From positions 356,501 to 420,500 of the forward strand of contig JAVYIG010000322.1 in the NCBI GenBank assembly GCA_035222895.1: a DNA stretch of 64,000 bases. The letters are read 5' to 3'. Below, in pieces: positions 52,412-61,749 of the stretch. Numbering within the stretch: position 1 is the first letter of the stretch; each line of letters starts with the position of its first letter. The stretch is from Strongylocentrotus droebachiensis. Its lineage: Eukaryota > Echinodermata > Echinoidea > Camarodonta > Strongylocentrotidae. A model generated the notes under the pieces. It saw only the letters and a list, made by a program, of their open reading frames with translations. It was not told the origin of the DNA and did no database searches. The translations under genes were made by a program, and so were the position numbers.

Positions 52412-52461
<50 letters not shown>

Positions 52462-53308
52462 GCAAGATGATGAAGAATGACAATGATTAGATGTGAAAGG
52501 CAATGAAGTGGGATTGAGAAGTAAATGAAGTAACATGAATGAAGGGGGAGTGAAGGGGGAGTGAAGGGGGCAAGAGCTCAGACATGTCTATGGTATGCAT
52601 GTCCTTCTATGACATCACGTGAGAGGGCGGTGGGGGGGGGGGGGCTGTGAGCTAGTAGCTAAGGACATGGACTTGACTTCTTGCTACCTCGCCATGTGAC
52701 GTCATCCTGAGAGACCTACAAGTATGACATCAAAGCTGTCTACCAGAGATATCTTAAATATTGGAAAGACTGATGGATAGGTACAGATAGAGGGAACGTA
52801 AGAGATAAATCTAGAATAAATGAACGAGACAGAGATGGAGAAAGCATCGGAGGGGTGTGATATACCTCAAGCAGATATCAGACGGCTATTTACAAAAATA
52901 ATGATACAAATCACGTAGGAAACCGAAAGGGAATGCAGAGAGCTAGCGCTGATGAGGGATGAGCGATGACGTCAAATGTCAAGTATTCAGCTTGCCTCTC
53001 CAAGACCCAAGCACCAGGGTTTGGTGAGGGATAAACAGCGTGGGCTCAAATTCCCTTGATGAATTATGATACATGGAGGAGTTTTAAGACCTATTACATA
53101 TCCAGGTCTTTCAAAGAGTCATACAAACAAAGACGAGGTGTAAACTAAACAACGTTTGATATCAAGTTTTTAATAGATTTTTTTCTCCATGTTCCCCTCA
53201 GCAGTTCCAAGTAATGATTATCCTCAGTAACATTTAAGTTGGAATGGAAATTTTGAAGGGGTAATATAAGTTTGCCATGCAGTATATCACAATGAAAGTG
53301 AAAATCTG

Positions 53309-53340
<32 letters not shown>

Positions 53341-56300
53341 GCGACAGAGAGAGACAGAAATGGAGAGAGACAGAAAGAGATGAACAGATTGAGTAGATGG
53401 ACAGATAGAGTAGATCGAGTAGGAGGGAGAGAAAGTAAGTAAGTGGTTCAAAGATGAAAATGAGCATCTGAGCTAGCTAGCTAACCCATCTTCAGGATCT
53501 CATAACAATGTCTGGAATGTAGCTCTCTTGATGACGTCACAGGCGCACAACGGAAAACTGAGCTTCCCCTAATGATAGCGTCACCACCAGTCACCTAAAC
53601 CACCCCTCCCCTATCATACCATCACCAATGGTCTTCGACACCCCTCCCCCATGAATGCCAGTCTTATACCACCTCTCGTGCACTCTCCCCACCATAGCAG
53701 GACTATTGGTCTTCTACCGCCCCTCCCTAGGACACCATCACCACCAGTCATCTACATCACCCCCCCCCCCCTTCCATTGTATTGTTATCAACAGTTGGCT
53801 ACCACCACCCCTCCCTCATCAACACCGGTCTTCTACAACTCCTCCTCTTCTCATTGCCATTGCCATCACTACTGGTGTTATACCACCCCCCACCCCCCCC
53901 CCCCCCCATCATAGTATCACCACCAGTCTCGTACTACCCCCCTCCCTATCATAGCATTATAAACAGTTTTCTACCCCTCTTTCCCCATCACTTCGGGGAC
54001 CCGTCTCACAAAGCCTTTTTTCAATGACAAATTACAAAAACCAGTGACAAATCTGCTGATAACCAATCAGAAGCAAGGATTTCAGTAGCTTATAACACAA
54101 ATGGTCATTTGTCACTGATGACAAGTTTTGTGAAACACCCCCTGGTCTTTGAGCACCCCTCCCTAACGTAAAGGATTAACTCATTGCTGAAGAATGTCAC
54201 ATATCTATGGATGCAAACTGACAGGACGGTCTGAACATGCGTAATCTTGTTACAGGGTGATTATGTCATCACCTCAATATAGGTCATAGTAAGCTACTTC
54301 CAGCTTGAAAAGTGTTACATTTCATTTGTAAAAGGCCTCAAGAAAGGGCAGCAAAATCAAGATATCTGGTTATTCTTTTTTATTATTCTACACTGACTAA
54401 ACTTATTCATTTTCTGGTCAGCACTGTGAAAAACATACCCCTTTTGATACAGACATGTCTAACTTACACACCAAAGCAATAAGAGTCAGAATGGATTCAG
54501 ACCCATTTCAAGCACAACTACCATTACAAGATGGATCAATACAGCACTTAAACTAAGCAGGAGTGCATTTGATGTTGTTGCTACTTTGTTCATACCTAGT
54601 TTGTGGCATTCAACAATTATCATAGATTTTTTACACAATAGTAGGATTTTCTTGGACTAAATGTACATTTATTAACCTGGCAATGAGATCTACTCCTGAT
54701 AAACTTCTAATCAGCACGATTTCCCCCAAAACCTAACCTTTGCTACCACTGCCTGGCTCTAATATCTGAAGGGGGAGGGAGGGGGAGGGAGGGGGGGGGG
54801 TTGTAATCATAGACATATCAAGAGTTGTCGACGACGATGTAACAATCGGCGAGACGGAATTCGTAGGCGATTCCATCCACATAGAAGGTGCTAATCCCAA
54901 ACAGTCTGCCCGACAGCGACAAAAATTCCTGCTAAAAAATGCCACCAATACATCATCATGCTACTAAATGTCTTTCCTGAAAAATGACATTTAGTGGGGC
55001 CTCTGATTACAGAATGCATTCCTGTATATATGTCCGTGTATCTATTTTCCCCTGTATATATCTGTCTGTCTCCTATTCTCTTATCTTACTTGAAATCAAG
55101 TTTATAAATGTTTAAAACAATTAAAATAGAAATGTGTGCTCTAAGCGTGTTTAGGGCGTCTTCCTGTGAAATGCTTCCTTGAAAATTATTTTTACATTTT
55201 CCGAGTAACCCCGCTATAAACGTGACACAAGTCCAAGCAAAACATGTCTCGTATTTATACACTACATTGACGATTGATAGGTTGCGTGATGCCTTTGAGT
55301 GACATTTTGATGGCCAAAATTAGAAATGACCATTCCCATGGTGGCGTATTTGTGTTGATTGCACATACCATATGCAGTATGGGAAGACTAAATACTACGA
55401 CTTGGCTATGAAGAGGAAGAGGGAGTGAAGATGACAAGATATTTTATGTGTTGATGGTGGTTTGATGGACAGATTTAAAGAGAATATCAACTATTAAACA
55501 ACTGTCATATTTAATGATCCCTTTTAGATGTTCAGATGACCTCTGACCTTTTCAAAGTTGTCTTCCTAAGATATGAAACTACTGGGTTATATAATCAGTA
55601 GCTTATCTTTTCCCATCCAATAAGGATGTAAGAATATATAATTAATTGAATTATTGTCAATATGCTGCTCTTGGGCATTCAAAGATATAGAAATATGACT
55701 TTACTACTATTAAAGCTACTATCATGTATTGATGTAGAACTGTAATCAGCAAGATGCATTTCCGATAATGGCCTGCATTTGTTTTAAGGCAGGTACCATC
55801 TGCCCCCCCCCCCCCCTCCCCTCTGGTTCTTGAGGGAGTATACATCTAAAGTACAATGCAACACACATCCCTCTCTATGCTAATATTAATTCCAATTGTT
55901 TTGATGTCTAAAGTACATGTGTGTACTTTCACTGGCCAAAACGACACAACTTAAAGCCAACAGTATGCAGTCTACACATTGCCCAAATCTTGCATTTCTC
56001 AAAAGAAATTTCCAATGGAAGAGAGGTGAGGGGGGGGGGGGTGAGGGGGGGGGGGGATGAGGGGAAGGGGAAGGGGTAGTAAAATGGCAGAGGGGTTCCT
56101 AAGAAGACAGAGGTGGTACTGTACCATGCATGTGTATTTCCCATCCATCAGAGAACCAGCCCTTGACACTATCGGTACAGGTGGCAATATGGACACGCGA
56201 TGGCCAACGCATCGCCCCACGAACATCGCCCTCTAATTGGCGATGACAACCCATACAATGATGCCTTTTCTCTGCCCCTAATCCGCTCGCTTCCTCTTTC

Positions 56301-59171
56301 CATTCTAAACAAACTTTTAACAGATTTATCCTTGTATTTGCTGGTATTTTGGGCTGTTTTATCTATTTTGGATGCATGAATTTCATCCGTAGGATTCAAA
56401 TTTGAAACCAACAGGATCTTTTCCCTCTAAATCTCGTCTTTCCTGCCCATCATACCAAATCCGAGGATTTGTAAAACTACCCAAACGGAGATGAAGCTTT
56501 TCCACCACCATCCAACCCCTCCCCACGACATTTCTTCAAATCTGAAAATAGATTCATAGAATTTCAGACTCGCAATTGTTTTTTATGTGGTGGGGTGCTC
56601 TTTCTACTACTTTAGGACTTCAACCATGCATATTAAACCATAAAGAGAATCAAGTTCTTTCAAATAGTTTCTTTCATACATAATGAACAAACTAGAAAAA
56701 CAATGTTTACAGCATACTGATGTTACACTATTTTTCACTACTTCATGTTTATTTCAACTCTACATTTTAAATACAAGTCACAGTTTTGAGTGGATTTCAA
56801 ACGCAGTCTCAGATTTTTTGAACAACTTCAATTTTTATTCAGAGAGATTGTCAATTGCAATGTACCTCATTTTCAGTGGTGTGTGTGTGGGGGGGGGGGG
56901 GGGAGGGGCACATACAATGTATAGTAGCAGACTGCACTTTGACAGTGTGGATCCAAGAGTAGTGTGATGTAGTGTGGACAATACGTCTAGAGTGGTGAGG
57001 GGGTAAAGGAGGGGGGTAAAGGAGGGGGGTAAAGGAGGGGGATACAATAGCAGACTGTGTTGTGACAGAGCCGATCCGTGGGTTTAGTGCGATGTTGTGT
57101 GGACTGTCACTGTGAGTAAAGCCAGGTCAATGTCAAGGTCACGCTGATGATTTCTTTACCAGACTACCATCCTACCGGTCTTAACTACAAACTTGGATGG
57201 CATCACGTCAATGCAGAACCAAACAGGTGTATGGTGCTCTCTTCCAATTATATCGAAAGAAACCATCTCGGGATATGAGGTAAAATTAGTGATTTCTCTC
57301 AGCTCAAACTATTTTCATATTCTATTCAAACTGATCGCCATTCTTTTTGACTTAATTGGTAGTTTTGATTTTTAATCAGATTTTCTACATTTCTTTAGAC
57401 AATAAGATGAGAAGTGATGATTGGTACTTACGGGGCATGATGCCTTGGCTAACTAGCTCTTCTCGTGGTCTTCTTAACTTGAGACGGAGGGCCAGCACTG
57501 GAGATTAGAAAGAAAAAACAAGAAAGAAACATAATAAATAAATGGCTCAAATCAGAAAATACTACATGAAAAATAATTTCTATAATGAACAAAAATATGA
57601 AACATTTTTATATGAATCCAACAAAGATGTAAATAATGACAAAAATATTAATAATAATCTCTAAGAGAGAGAGAGTTAGAGTAATTACATTTTCACTATC
57701 AAGATCCCCACTCCTTAAGGAAGAAGCTCCAGACTGACAGTAAACACTAAACGGAATTAAAACTTAAAATTTGAAGGAAAAACTTAATGGAGGAAGATCT
57801 AACAGAACCAGAAAGCCCTTTAGAAAGACTCCAAACAGAAAGAGAAAGGGACAGTGAGAGACAAAAATGGAGAGTACATCAAAGAGAAAGGGGGTTACTA
57901 TAATTGAGTCGACATTATAGGTTGATTTTTGCGTTTGTTGGCACCCCACGGCCAGGTCTCCTCTTTCCTCGCTGTCTCCCGGGTTTCAATGCCACATTCA
58001 GTTAGGAGCGAGAGGGACAAGCAAGCTGCAACGCGTGCCTGCCGCAGTATTACGTGGGCGAAGCCAACGCCACAACAAACCCTCCTCGGCAGAAGATAAT
58101 GGAGAAAGAAAGAGAGAGGACAGGCATTGGTAGAAACTCTGCAAAAACATTGGAGAGGTTAATTTAAAGTTTTGATTGAAAAATTGGGAAGGTTAAGGGT
58201 TGGCACGCGCTTGGGTGAAACTGGAGAGGAAGCGTCGGAGAGAGGTGTAAAATAGGGACGCGGTTGGGTGCTAAGAAACTGGTGGATAGAGTAGCAGTGG
58301 ATGGGAGAAAGGATACCGGTATTAATAAAAGGACATGATTAAGGTAAAAGGTGATAGTTTAACGTCCTTTACAAGGCTGTCAGCCAAAGGGCAAGAGATG
58401 GAGCAGTGTGCCACAGACGGGCTATAAATAAAATGCAGCAAGAGTGAAAAAAATGATTCATTGAACAATGGCGAACAGATAATACAATAATCACAGTTAT
58501 ACATTCTAGGAATATGGCCTGAAATGCAACCTCATTTTTTAATGTCTTTCACGAATGAAAAGTGTAAACATATCTGTATATCAATACCAAAAAAAGGCCA
58601 TTGCAGAGGTCCTTGACAGATGGAATCTTAACAAATGCTTGGATGAACAAATTTATGGAAAACCAGAAGAAGTGTAAAAGAGGATCTGTAGAGCAGATGT
58701 GTGTAAGAAAAAGATCACTAGTAGCTATGCATTTGCTATACAGTGGCATGTCGAGGGTCAAAATGAATGATAAAAGAGATTTATCATCATATCATAATCT
58801 TCCAGTGATTCCATCTCAGGTTTCATATTTCGTAACCCTAGCTGACCTCAGACCAAACTTACTCCTTACCCCGTTTGCCCTCTACCAATTAAAAGTCTTC
58901 CACGCTTGGATCACGACTGGGGGCCTGCCCTATTCAAGCCTCGTTAAAACCGTCCTGTCAAAACAGTTATGATAGGCAATGGAGCCAATGGAAATGAAGC
59001 GTAGGAAATAGTGATTTATATCTGCTAAGAGTACAACTAAGAGCTGAATTTATAGTAGGGGGGCTGGAGGAGGCATAAGGGGGTCAGGTCTCAGAACGGG
59101 AGAGGGGTAAACGAAAGGTGAGTGATGGGGGACTGGTAGAGGTCCGGTAACGTACCCCTTGGTAGAATCAT
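24930..59171 (-). CDS. MRTF: Myocardin-related transcription factor (MRTF), spliced gene
   Basis: Actin-regulated coactivator of SRF, recognised by close similarity to vertebrate MRTFA/MRTFB/myocardin. In this family G-actin binds the RPEL motifs and holds the protein in the cytoplasm; on actin polymerisation it enters the nucleus and activates SRF targets. The model joins 59171-59156 (tentative), 57497-57432, 50016-49958, 30747-30672, 29960-29799, 28911-26882, 26436-26328 and 25732-24930, 1106 residues in all. Domains: RPEL1 about 8-30, RPEL2 50-72, RPEL3 83-112, basic region 260-283, Q-rich block 301-327, SAP 379-414, leucine zipper 582-616, PPPNYEEA motif 788-795, LDDLLEVL motif about 828, polyQ 913-937, and a C-terminal acidic domain with NWLDVMMSSSGSGLTP, which resembles MRTF-B. 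Junctions are GT/AG and in phase. The largest intron is 19.2 kb. A longer N-terminal isoform may start beyond 64000. Confidence 0.93.
25733..26327 (-). other. MRTF intron (last), with SINE/LINE-like tail
   Basis: Non-coding. Its upstream end holds a plus-strand segment TAGCGCAGTAG...GCTCTATAAATG followed by (ATT)n (26230-26320), the usual 3' tail of short interspersed or L2-like elements of marine invertebrates. The repeat stops directly at the splice donor. Confidence 0.5.
26328..26436 (-). CDS. MRTF: MRTF exon with DDLLEVL motif
   Basis: 109 bp, acceptor CTCTACTAG and donor GTAAGT. It encodes ANLGALLNPTNTETGEPRMT then KSQDLDDLLEVLVDHG, aligned with the vertebrate QQMDDLFDILIQSGE helix. Leaves in phase 1. 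Confidence 0.92.
26437..29798 (-). other. MRTF introns flanking the large exon
   Basis: Intron 26437-26881 and intron 28912-29798 hold no recognised element. The second contains a short GT repeat (29190-29206). Exon 28911-26882 between them is described separately. Confidence 0.7.
26882..28911 (-). CDS. MRTF: MRTF large exon: basic region, Q-rich block, SAP, zipper
   Basis: 2030 bp, acceptor TTTCTTTCAG and donor GTACGT. In order: acidic NFDEDSQDGGSDEPMSPP, like vertebrate SFDEDSSDALSP; basic RKKQTKRNKPKEIKFHEYKP (the SRF-binding B-box region, aligned with KKLKYHQYIPP); Q-rich LLLMQQQLLLQLQLLQQQHH; SAP domain NLEDMKVSELKMELKNRGLH then VSGTKPQLVERLRPY; a leucine zipper RKQQQKIEELQRALRLSQLQ; proline-rich stretches; and PPPNYEEAVRQTKERK. 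Between these blocks the sequence is Ser/Pro/Thr-rich and low in conservation. The whole exon is one open frame without interruption. Confidence 0.97.
29799..29960 (-). CDS. MRTF: MRTF exon, RPEL3
   Basis: 162 bp, acceptor CATTTTCAG and donor GTAAGG. It encodes LKRARIEQDLDCKIKNRPGP followed by LELIEGNIL, a canonical RPEL with RPGPLEL, and continues to EQFVEQAVK. The basic patch KRAR precedes it, as in vertebrates. Confidence 0.95.
29961..30671 (-). repeat. MRTF intron with (AATATCATC)n repeat
   Basis: A short intron whose exon-proximal half (30460-30610) is a 9-bp tandem repeat of AATATCATC with ATC variants, ending about 60 bases from the splice donor at 30671. No other structure was seen. 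Confidence 0.7.
30672..30747 (-). CDS. MRTF: MRTF exon, RPEL2
   Basis: 76 bp, acceptor ATCTTTTAG and donor GTACAG. It encodes VGDSLQRKMRMRPDKAQLVH then QHILE. The RPEL core reads RPDKAQL where the family consensus has RPxxxEL, so the glutamate is replaced by glutamine. Confidence 0.93.
30748..34100. repeat. MRTF 19-kb intron, first part: purine microsatellites
   Basis: GA and GGGA-rich repeats (31120-31335) and a CT-rich tract (33230-33400). The remainder is unique AT-rich DNA. The plus-strand frame at 32487-32930 is lysine-rich low complexity with no family match. Confidence 0.7.
34119..34620. repeat. Foldback/MITE cluster with CCCCCTGTCCACACACAA ends
   Basis: The left end CCCCCTGTCCACACACAACA (34119) is inverted at two places, TGTTGTGTGTGGACAGGGGG ending at 34352 and again at 34489. 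A further degraded TTGTGTGTGGACACGCTG lies at about 34600. The interior repeats GTTTCGCGATAG and ATACGTCGTATAACGA. This looks like two or three adjacent or nested copies of one small inverted-repeat element. Confidence 0.7.
34822..35120. repeat. MITE with CCAGGGGGTGTTTCACAAA termini, copy 1
   Basis: CCAGGGGGTGTTTCACAAA is inverted at the right end (TTTGTGAAACACTCCCCTGG). Inner inverted blocks are AGTTGGACTTAA with TTAAGTCCAACT, and GGCATGAA-type sequence. The flanks share a 3-bp TGT. Related copies are at 53995-54144 and 59918-60241. Confidence 0.8.
37326..37462. repeat. Small MITE with GCC(T/A)CGGTCACAAA termini
   Basis: The left end GCCTCGGTCACAAATGCC is inverted at the right end (CCTTTGTGACCGTGGC), 137 bp in all. 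Its TCGTACGAA-rich interior and GGTCACA ends resemble the larger element at 61066-61749. Confidence 0.65.
38565..39050. repeat. Degenerate 51-bp tandem repeat, about nine units
   Basis: Each unit is close to TTTAACGCCCTTCTGGCTCT plus CAACAGACAATATGAGGGAA and AAGGAAGCCAG. Alternate units resemble each other more (TTTAAGGGA versus TATGAGGGA). Because 51 is divisible by three, overlapping open frames survive across the array. A partial unit lies at 39095-39150, and related non-tandem copies at 46.0, 46.57 and 47.13 kb. Confidence 0.8.
43421..43605. repeat. (GA)n/(CAGA)n microsatellite
   Basis: GAGAGA with interspersed CAGA units. It gives long but meaningless open frames on both strands. Confidence 0.95.
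43670..44069. repeat. 400-bp near-perfect palindrome (foldback element)
   Basis: The left half from TATAGAGTGGTGAAG through TGACGTCAT, TTTAGAATTTCTC and CCAATTG to GGCTCCTAA is matched by the inverse right half, with only a three-base centre (43869-43871). A few mismatches and indels separate the arms. Ends read TATAGAGT...ACTCTATA, so a TA target duplication of the Tc1/mariner type is possible. Confidence 0.85.
45950..47210. repeat. Dispersed foldback family with GCCAGAAGG/CCTTCTGGC arms
   Basis: Three copies: about 46037-46110 (GAGAGCCAGAAGGATGTTAA paired with TTAAGGCCCTTCTGGCTCC), about 46563-46620 (AAGCCAGAAGGACG with GTTAAGGCCCTTCTGGCTAC), and about 47136-47195 (GAGAGCCAAAAGGG with TGCCCTTATGGCTA). 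Each is followed by CAGATGATAT-like sequence, as in the 51-bp tandem repeat. Confidence 0.65.
48425..48510. repeat. (GA)n microsatellite
   Basis: About 70 bases of GA repeat in a wider purine-rich stretch of the 19-kb intron. Confidence 0.95.
49655..49790 (-). repeat. LINE/SINE 3' tail with (TTGTA)n
   Basis: On the minus strand AAAGCGCTGTGAAACAACAG leads to ATAGAAATGACTTTATTGTA and a TTGTATTGTAT tail. Tails of this form end CR1/L2-type elements. No coding part is attached. Confidence 0.6.
49958..50016 (-). CDS. MRTF: MRTF exon, end of RPEL1 and linker
   Basis: 59 bp, acceptor TTTTTGAACAG and donor GTAAGA. It encodes (P)LKATTPAFHEQRQRLERAK, matching vertebrate PLKSPAAFHEQRRSLERAR. Ends in phase 0. 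Confidence 0.95.
50230..50310 (-). repeat. SINE/L2-like 3' tail with (ATT)n
   Basis: On the minus strand AAGCGCTTAGAGACATTTGT is followed by TAAGCGCTATATAAAAAT and an ATT-rich tail. It lies 210 bases upstream of the MRTF exon at 50016. Confidence 0.6.
50311..53990. repeat. MRTF intron, low-complexity tracts and an 85-bp-type tandem
   Basis: GA repeats (51645-51690, 52410-52460, 53308-53345), C runs (53760-53772, 53886-53907) and a degenerate tandem repeat at 52110-52400 whose unit contains GAGCTGGTAGTATGATAGGGCAAGGATGGA. The rest is unique and without a recognised gene. Confidence 0.7.
53995..54144. repeat. MITE of the GTGTTTCACAAA family, copy 2
   Basis: The right end TTTTGTGAAACACCCCCTGG is intact. 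The left end GGGGACCCGTCTCACAAAG is degraded. Inner blocks CAGTGACAAAT and ATTTGTCACTG are inverted. Confidence 0.65.
54738..54882 (-). CDS. Candidate alternative 5' exon of MRTF
   Basis: An open frame starting ATGTGGATGGAATCG reads MWMESPTNSVSPIVTSSST, TLDMSMITTPPPPSPSLPL and QILEPGSGSK, then meets a donor (AAAG|GTTAGG) in phase 1. That is exactly the phase the exon at 50016 needs, giving GSGSKALKATTPAFHEQ. An in-frame stop lies upstream of the ATG. If used, the product would lack the first half of RPEL1. The C-rich, TTCAG-ending stretch inside it also looks like a splice acceptor, so a 28-bp microexon is an alternative reading. No homologue is recognised for the 48 residues. Confidence 0.25.
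55000..57431. repeat. MRTF intron next to RPEL1 exon, G-rich repeats
   Basis: C or G runs (55803-55816, 56030-56055, 56889-56904) and a short GGGGGGTAAAGGA tandem (56998-57041). Around them, 56927-56985 and 57048-57105 are two diverged copies of the same 58-bp sequence (AGCAGACTG...GTGTGGAC). No gene is recognised. Confidence 0.6.
57432..57497 (-). CDS. MRTF: MRTF exon, first half of RPEL1
   Basis: 66 bp, entering in phase 1 (acceptor CTAATCTCCAG) and leaving with donor GTAAGT. It encodes VLALRLKLRRP then REELVSQGIMP, matching the vertebrate VLQLKLQQRRTREELVSQGI block. The second half of the motif is on the exon at 50016. Confidence 0.93.
57498..59155 (-). other. Tentative MRTF first intron
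   Basis: Contains a GC-rich patch (57940-58110) with CCCGGG and several CpG that could also be a promoter. The 123-residue plus-strand frame at 58601-58972 has no recognisable domain and is probably fortuitous. Confidence 0.35.
59156..59171 (-). CDS. MRTF: MRTF candidate short first coding exon
   Basis: ATG ATT CTA CCA AGG G is followed by a strong donor GTACGT. Spliced to the exon at 57497 it gives MILPRVLALRLKL, leading straight into RPEL1. There is an in-frame stop (TAG) five codons upstream of the ATG, as expected for a true start. Vertebrate MRTF-A and myocardin have isoforms with similarly short leaders before the VLQL motif. The match in phase could arise by chance, so this is a candidate only. 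Confidence 0.35.
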
Positions 59172-59639
59172 AGTGATCTCAGTCTAAAGACATCTCAGCT
59201 TATGATTCGCACATGATGATGTGTTTCTGGCTTTCTTCTTGTGATGGTACAGCCAAGGGTAGTACCAGGGACTCACTTTTAGGACAACGTGCAGCGTGGA
59301 AAGTGGAAGGGCTGACATCAATATGTCCCTCTCTCTTACTTCAACCAGTGGAGACAACAGGTCAAGACTGGACGATTACTAGTCTAAGTGCAGACCTTCA
59401 CATAGTATTTCTAATTCAGTCAGAAACTCAGTGTTCGCAGTGTACATCGGAATGAGAAAAAAAAGTTTTGATGAGATATCAAGGATAGGGTGTAATATGC
59501 TTTGTAACATTTTTTAAAAGAGTACAATATTATATAACCATCGTTCGGAAATAAAAGAATATGCAAAGACGAGTACATGAAATCTATGATTGATTCAGAG
59601 ACTTGGTGGAAAGACTAGGAATCAGAGTCCGTTAAACTC

Positions 59640-59830
59640 TTTACCCCATCATGGGGAGACGGAGAATGGTATCAGCTCTCTGATTGGCCGGAGGGGAAAC
59701 CCAAGTCGGCCAAATCAGCTGGTTGCCACGAGCGGCCCAGCGGGGCTAGTGACGCGACCAATCAGCTTGAATACTCCGACAGTTGCCCTGTCCTTGTCTG
59801 GTCCAGGAAGCAACAAGTAAGCTGTAGCCT
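59640..59830 (-). promoter_or_regulatory. Candidate MRTF promoter with paired CCAAT boxes
   Basis: A GC-rich island in AT-rich DNA, 470-660 bp upstream of the candidate first exon. It holds CTGATTGGCC (CCAAT on the gene strand, 59683-59687) and an inverted CCAATCAG (59758-59762), 75 bases apart, plus several CpG. Such NF-Y-type sites are common in TATA-less promoters. No TATA box or CArG box was found. The role is inferred from composition and position. Confidence 0.3.
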
Positions 59831-59917
59831 CAGACTCGGTCGGAGGATGATAGGACTTCTTCTCAAACTTTGGTCTTGGATGATCAACGCTCATATCTTG
59901 GAAGGATATATATCGCT

Positions 59918-60241
59918 CCTGGGGGGTGTTTCACAAAGATCCTAAGTTGGACTTAACTCTAAGTTGGACTTAAAAATTATGGAGAGCCATTCGTAGCCTT
60001 AAAATAAAATATATTCAATTTCAAAAGCGAAAATCAAGTATTTAAGATTTTTTTATAAATTCCACATCAAGAACATGAAATCTCCTCGATAATAGAAAAT
60101 ATGAATGATTTGAATCATCATTTTATGCCTTTTAAAATTACTTTTACAAAATATTTTCAAAGATGCTAACGGCTTTCCATGATTGTTAAGTCCAACTTAG
60201 AGATAAGTTCAACTTAGCATCTTTGTGAAACACCCCCCAGG
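59918..60241. repeat. MITE of the GTGTTTCACAAA family, copy 3
   Basis: CCTGGGGGGTGTTTCACAAA is inverted at the right end (TTTGTGAAACACCCCCCAGG) with no mismatch. Inner blocks CTAAGTTGGACTTAA and TTAAGTCCAACTTAG are also inverted. It lies about 90 bases upstream of the candidate promoter. Confidence 0.85.
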
Positions 60242-61065
60242 TCTATAAAATTCATAATTCTGGAAAGGAGACGTATTTAAGTATCCGGCCAACACAACTT
60301 TACTCACAATATGCTCTATGATTACAGTCAACTTTATTTTGTGGCCAACCTGAAAATCATCCTGATTATGTTTAACTGCAAGATATCAACTTGATTCTGA
60401 AGGTTAACGACAATCAGATGATTCATTGTAACAAGGAGTTATCACAAAGTACATCTATGCAAATCACTTGCTTTTCACCTGACATTGCACCCTTTTTCTT
60501 TTTTTTGAGGAATATGAAACTAAAAATATCCAAAACAATCTACAACCATCAAGCTAGTAAAGCACTTTAATATTGGTATACAGGAGGGAAAAACAAATTT
60601 CTACAGGTTTTCATCGAGCTATGAGATGGAAAATCTGATATGAAAATTGTTTGTCAAATATTTGGAAATCGTCTTTCATCTTACTGCTAAACACATGTCA
60701 TTACTGACATGCTCAGTGGAGGTTATACAGCTTCATTTTGTCCAGAGCTAATCCATTGTCAAATGGGGCTAAACATTGCCAGAACGACTTCTTCCAAGCA
60801 CCATTACCAAAAGAGAAAGAAACCAAAGAGACCTTTTTCTATGTGTTTACCTACAATGGTAGTATGAAAATTGAAGGATTCCATTCAAATATTTTGACAG
60901 CAGAGAAGTTGATCTGAGGGTTAGTCTTCGGAAATATAACCATTGCAGCTAACTTAGAGTACAAAATAGACCTTGTAATCTTCATAGATTATAAAATTCA
61001 TTCTGAAAAAGTAGCAACATATATTTTAAAGAAGTAGCTCACTTCATTACCAAGTTCTACTTTAA

Positions 61066-61749
61066 GGCCCGGTCACACAGAGGGGACGCATGCGGGACGC
61101 ACGGCCGGCGCATGGAAAATTTCCAATTTTGGCCAGTGCGTTGTCGTTCGCTAGGCGTGCGTCATCACTCGTTACTCGTTCGTCGAGCGCGCTGGACCAA
61201 CGCTGGACCAGCGCTATGCATTCGTCGTCATTCGCTGTGTGCGTCGGGATTTTTTGAGCATGCTCAAAAGTGTGCGCGGAGCTCGACGCATGAATGTACA
61301 CGCCAAAGGCACGCCAGACGTGCGTTGAGCGCGCTAGACCAGCGCCAGACATACGCGGGGCACACGCCCTGTATACGCACAGCGCGCTAGCTACACGCTG
61401 TGCATTTTGTGTCAGCTCGCTAGCTTTTCCAAAATCATGACAAAAGTTAGGCACACGGCCTTTTCCGATTTCCAATGCGCTGGCCGTGCGTCGTAGAACG
61501 CGGTGCATGCGTGGACCATTCGTCCAGCGCGCTAGCAACACGCTGTGCATTCGTGGAAGTTGTTATCATGTGCGCTCTGGGTACGGTCTGTATGCGTACT
61601 GCATGCGCCCTGTATGCGCTCAACGCGCTAGCAACACGCTATGCATTTGGTGTCAAAAGTTGGGCGCACGACAACGCACTGGCCAAAATTGCAAATCTCC
61701 CATGCGCTGGCCGTGCGTTCCCCATGCGTCCTCCCTGTGTGACCGGGCC
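61066..61749. mobile_element. CpG-rich inverted-repeat element with TTTAA duplication
   Basis: The ends begin GGCCCGGTCACACAG and are inverted over about 82 bp with roughly ten mismatches. They are flanked by the direct repeat TTTAA (61061-61065, 61750-61754). The 684-bp interior is CpG-rich in an AT-rich surrounding and contains irregular internal repeats (GCGCGCTAGCAACACGCTGT, GTGCATTCGT, ATGCGC). It has no transposase. The 162-residue open frame across it is a by-product of stop-poor GC-rich repeats. Confidence 0.8.

Noticed and set aside
58601-58972. 123-residue plus-strand frame
   Set aside because: No recognisable domain, no splice or promoter context, and it lies in a tentative MRTF intron on the opposite strand.
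61062-61550. 162-residue minus-strand frame and overlapping plus-strand frames
   Set aside because: They lie inside a CpG-rich inverted-repeat element. Several frames are open at once because the sequence is stop-poor, and no domain is visible.
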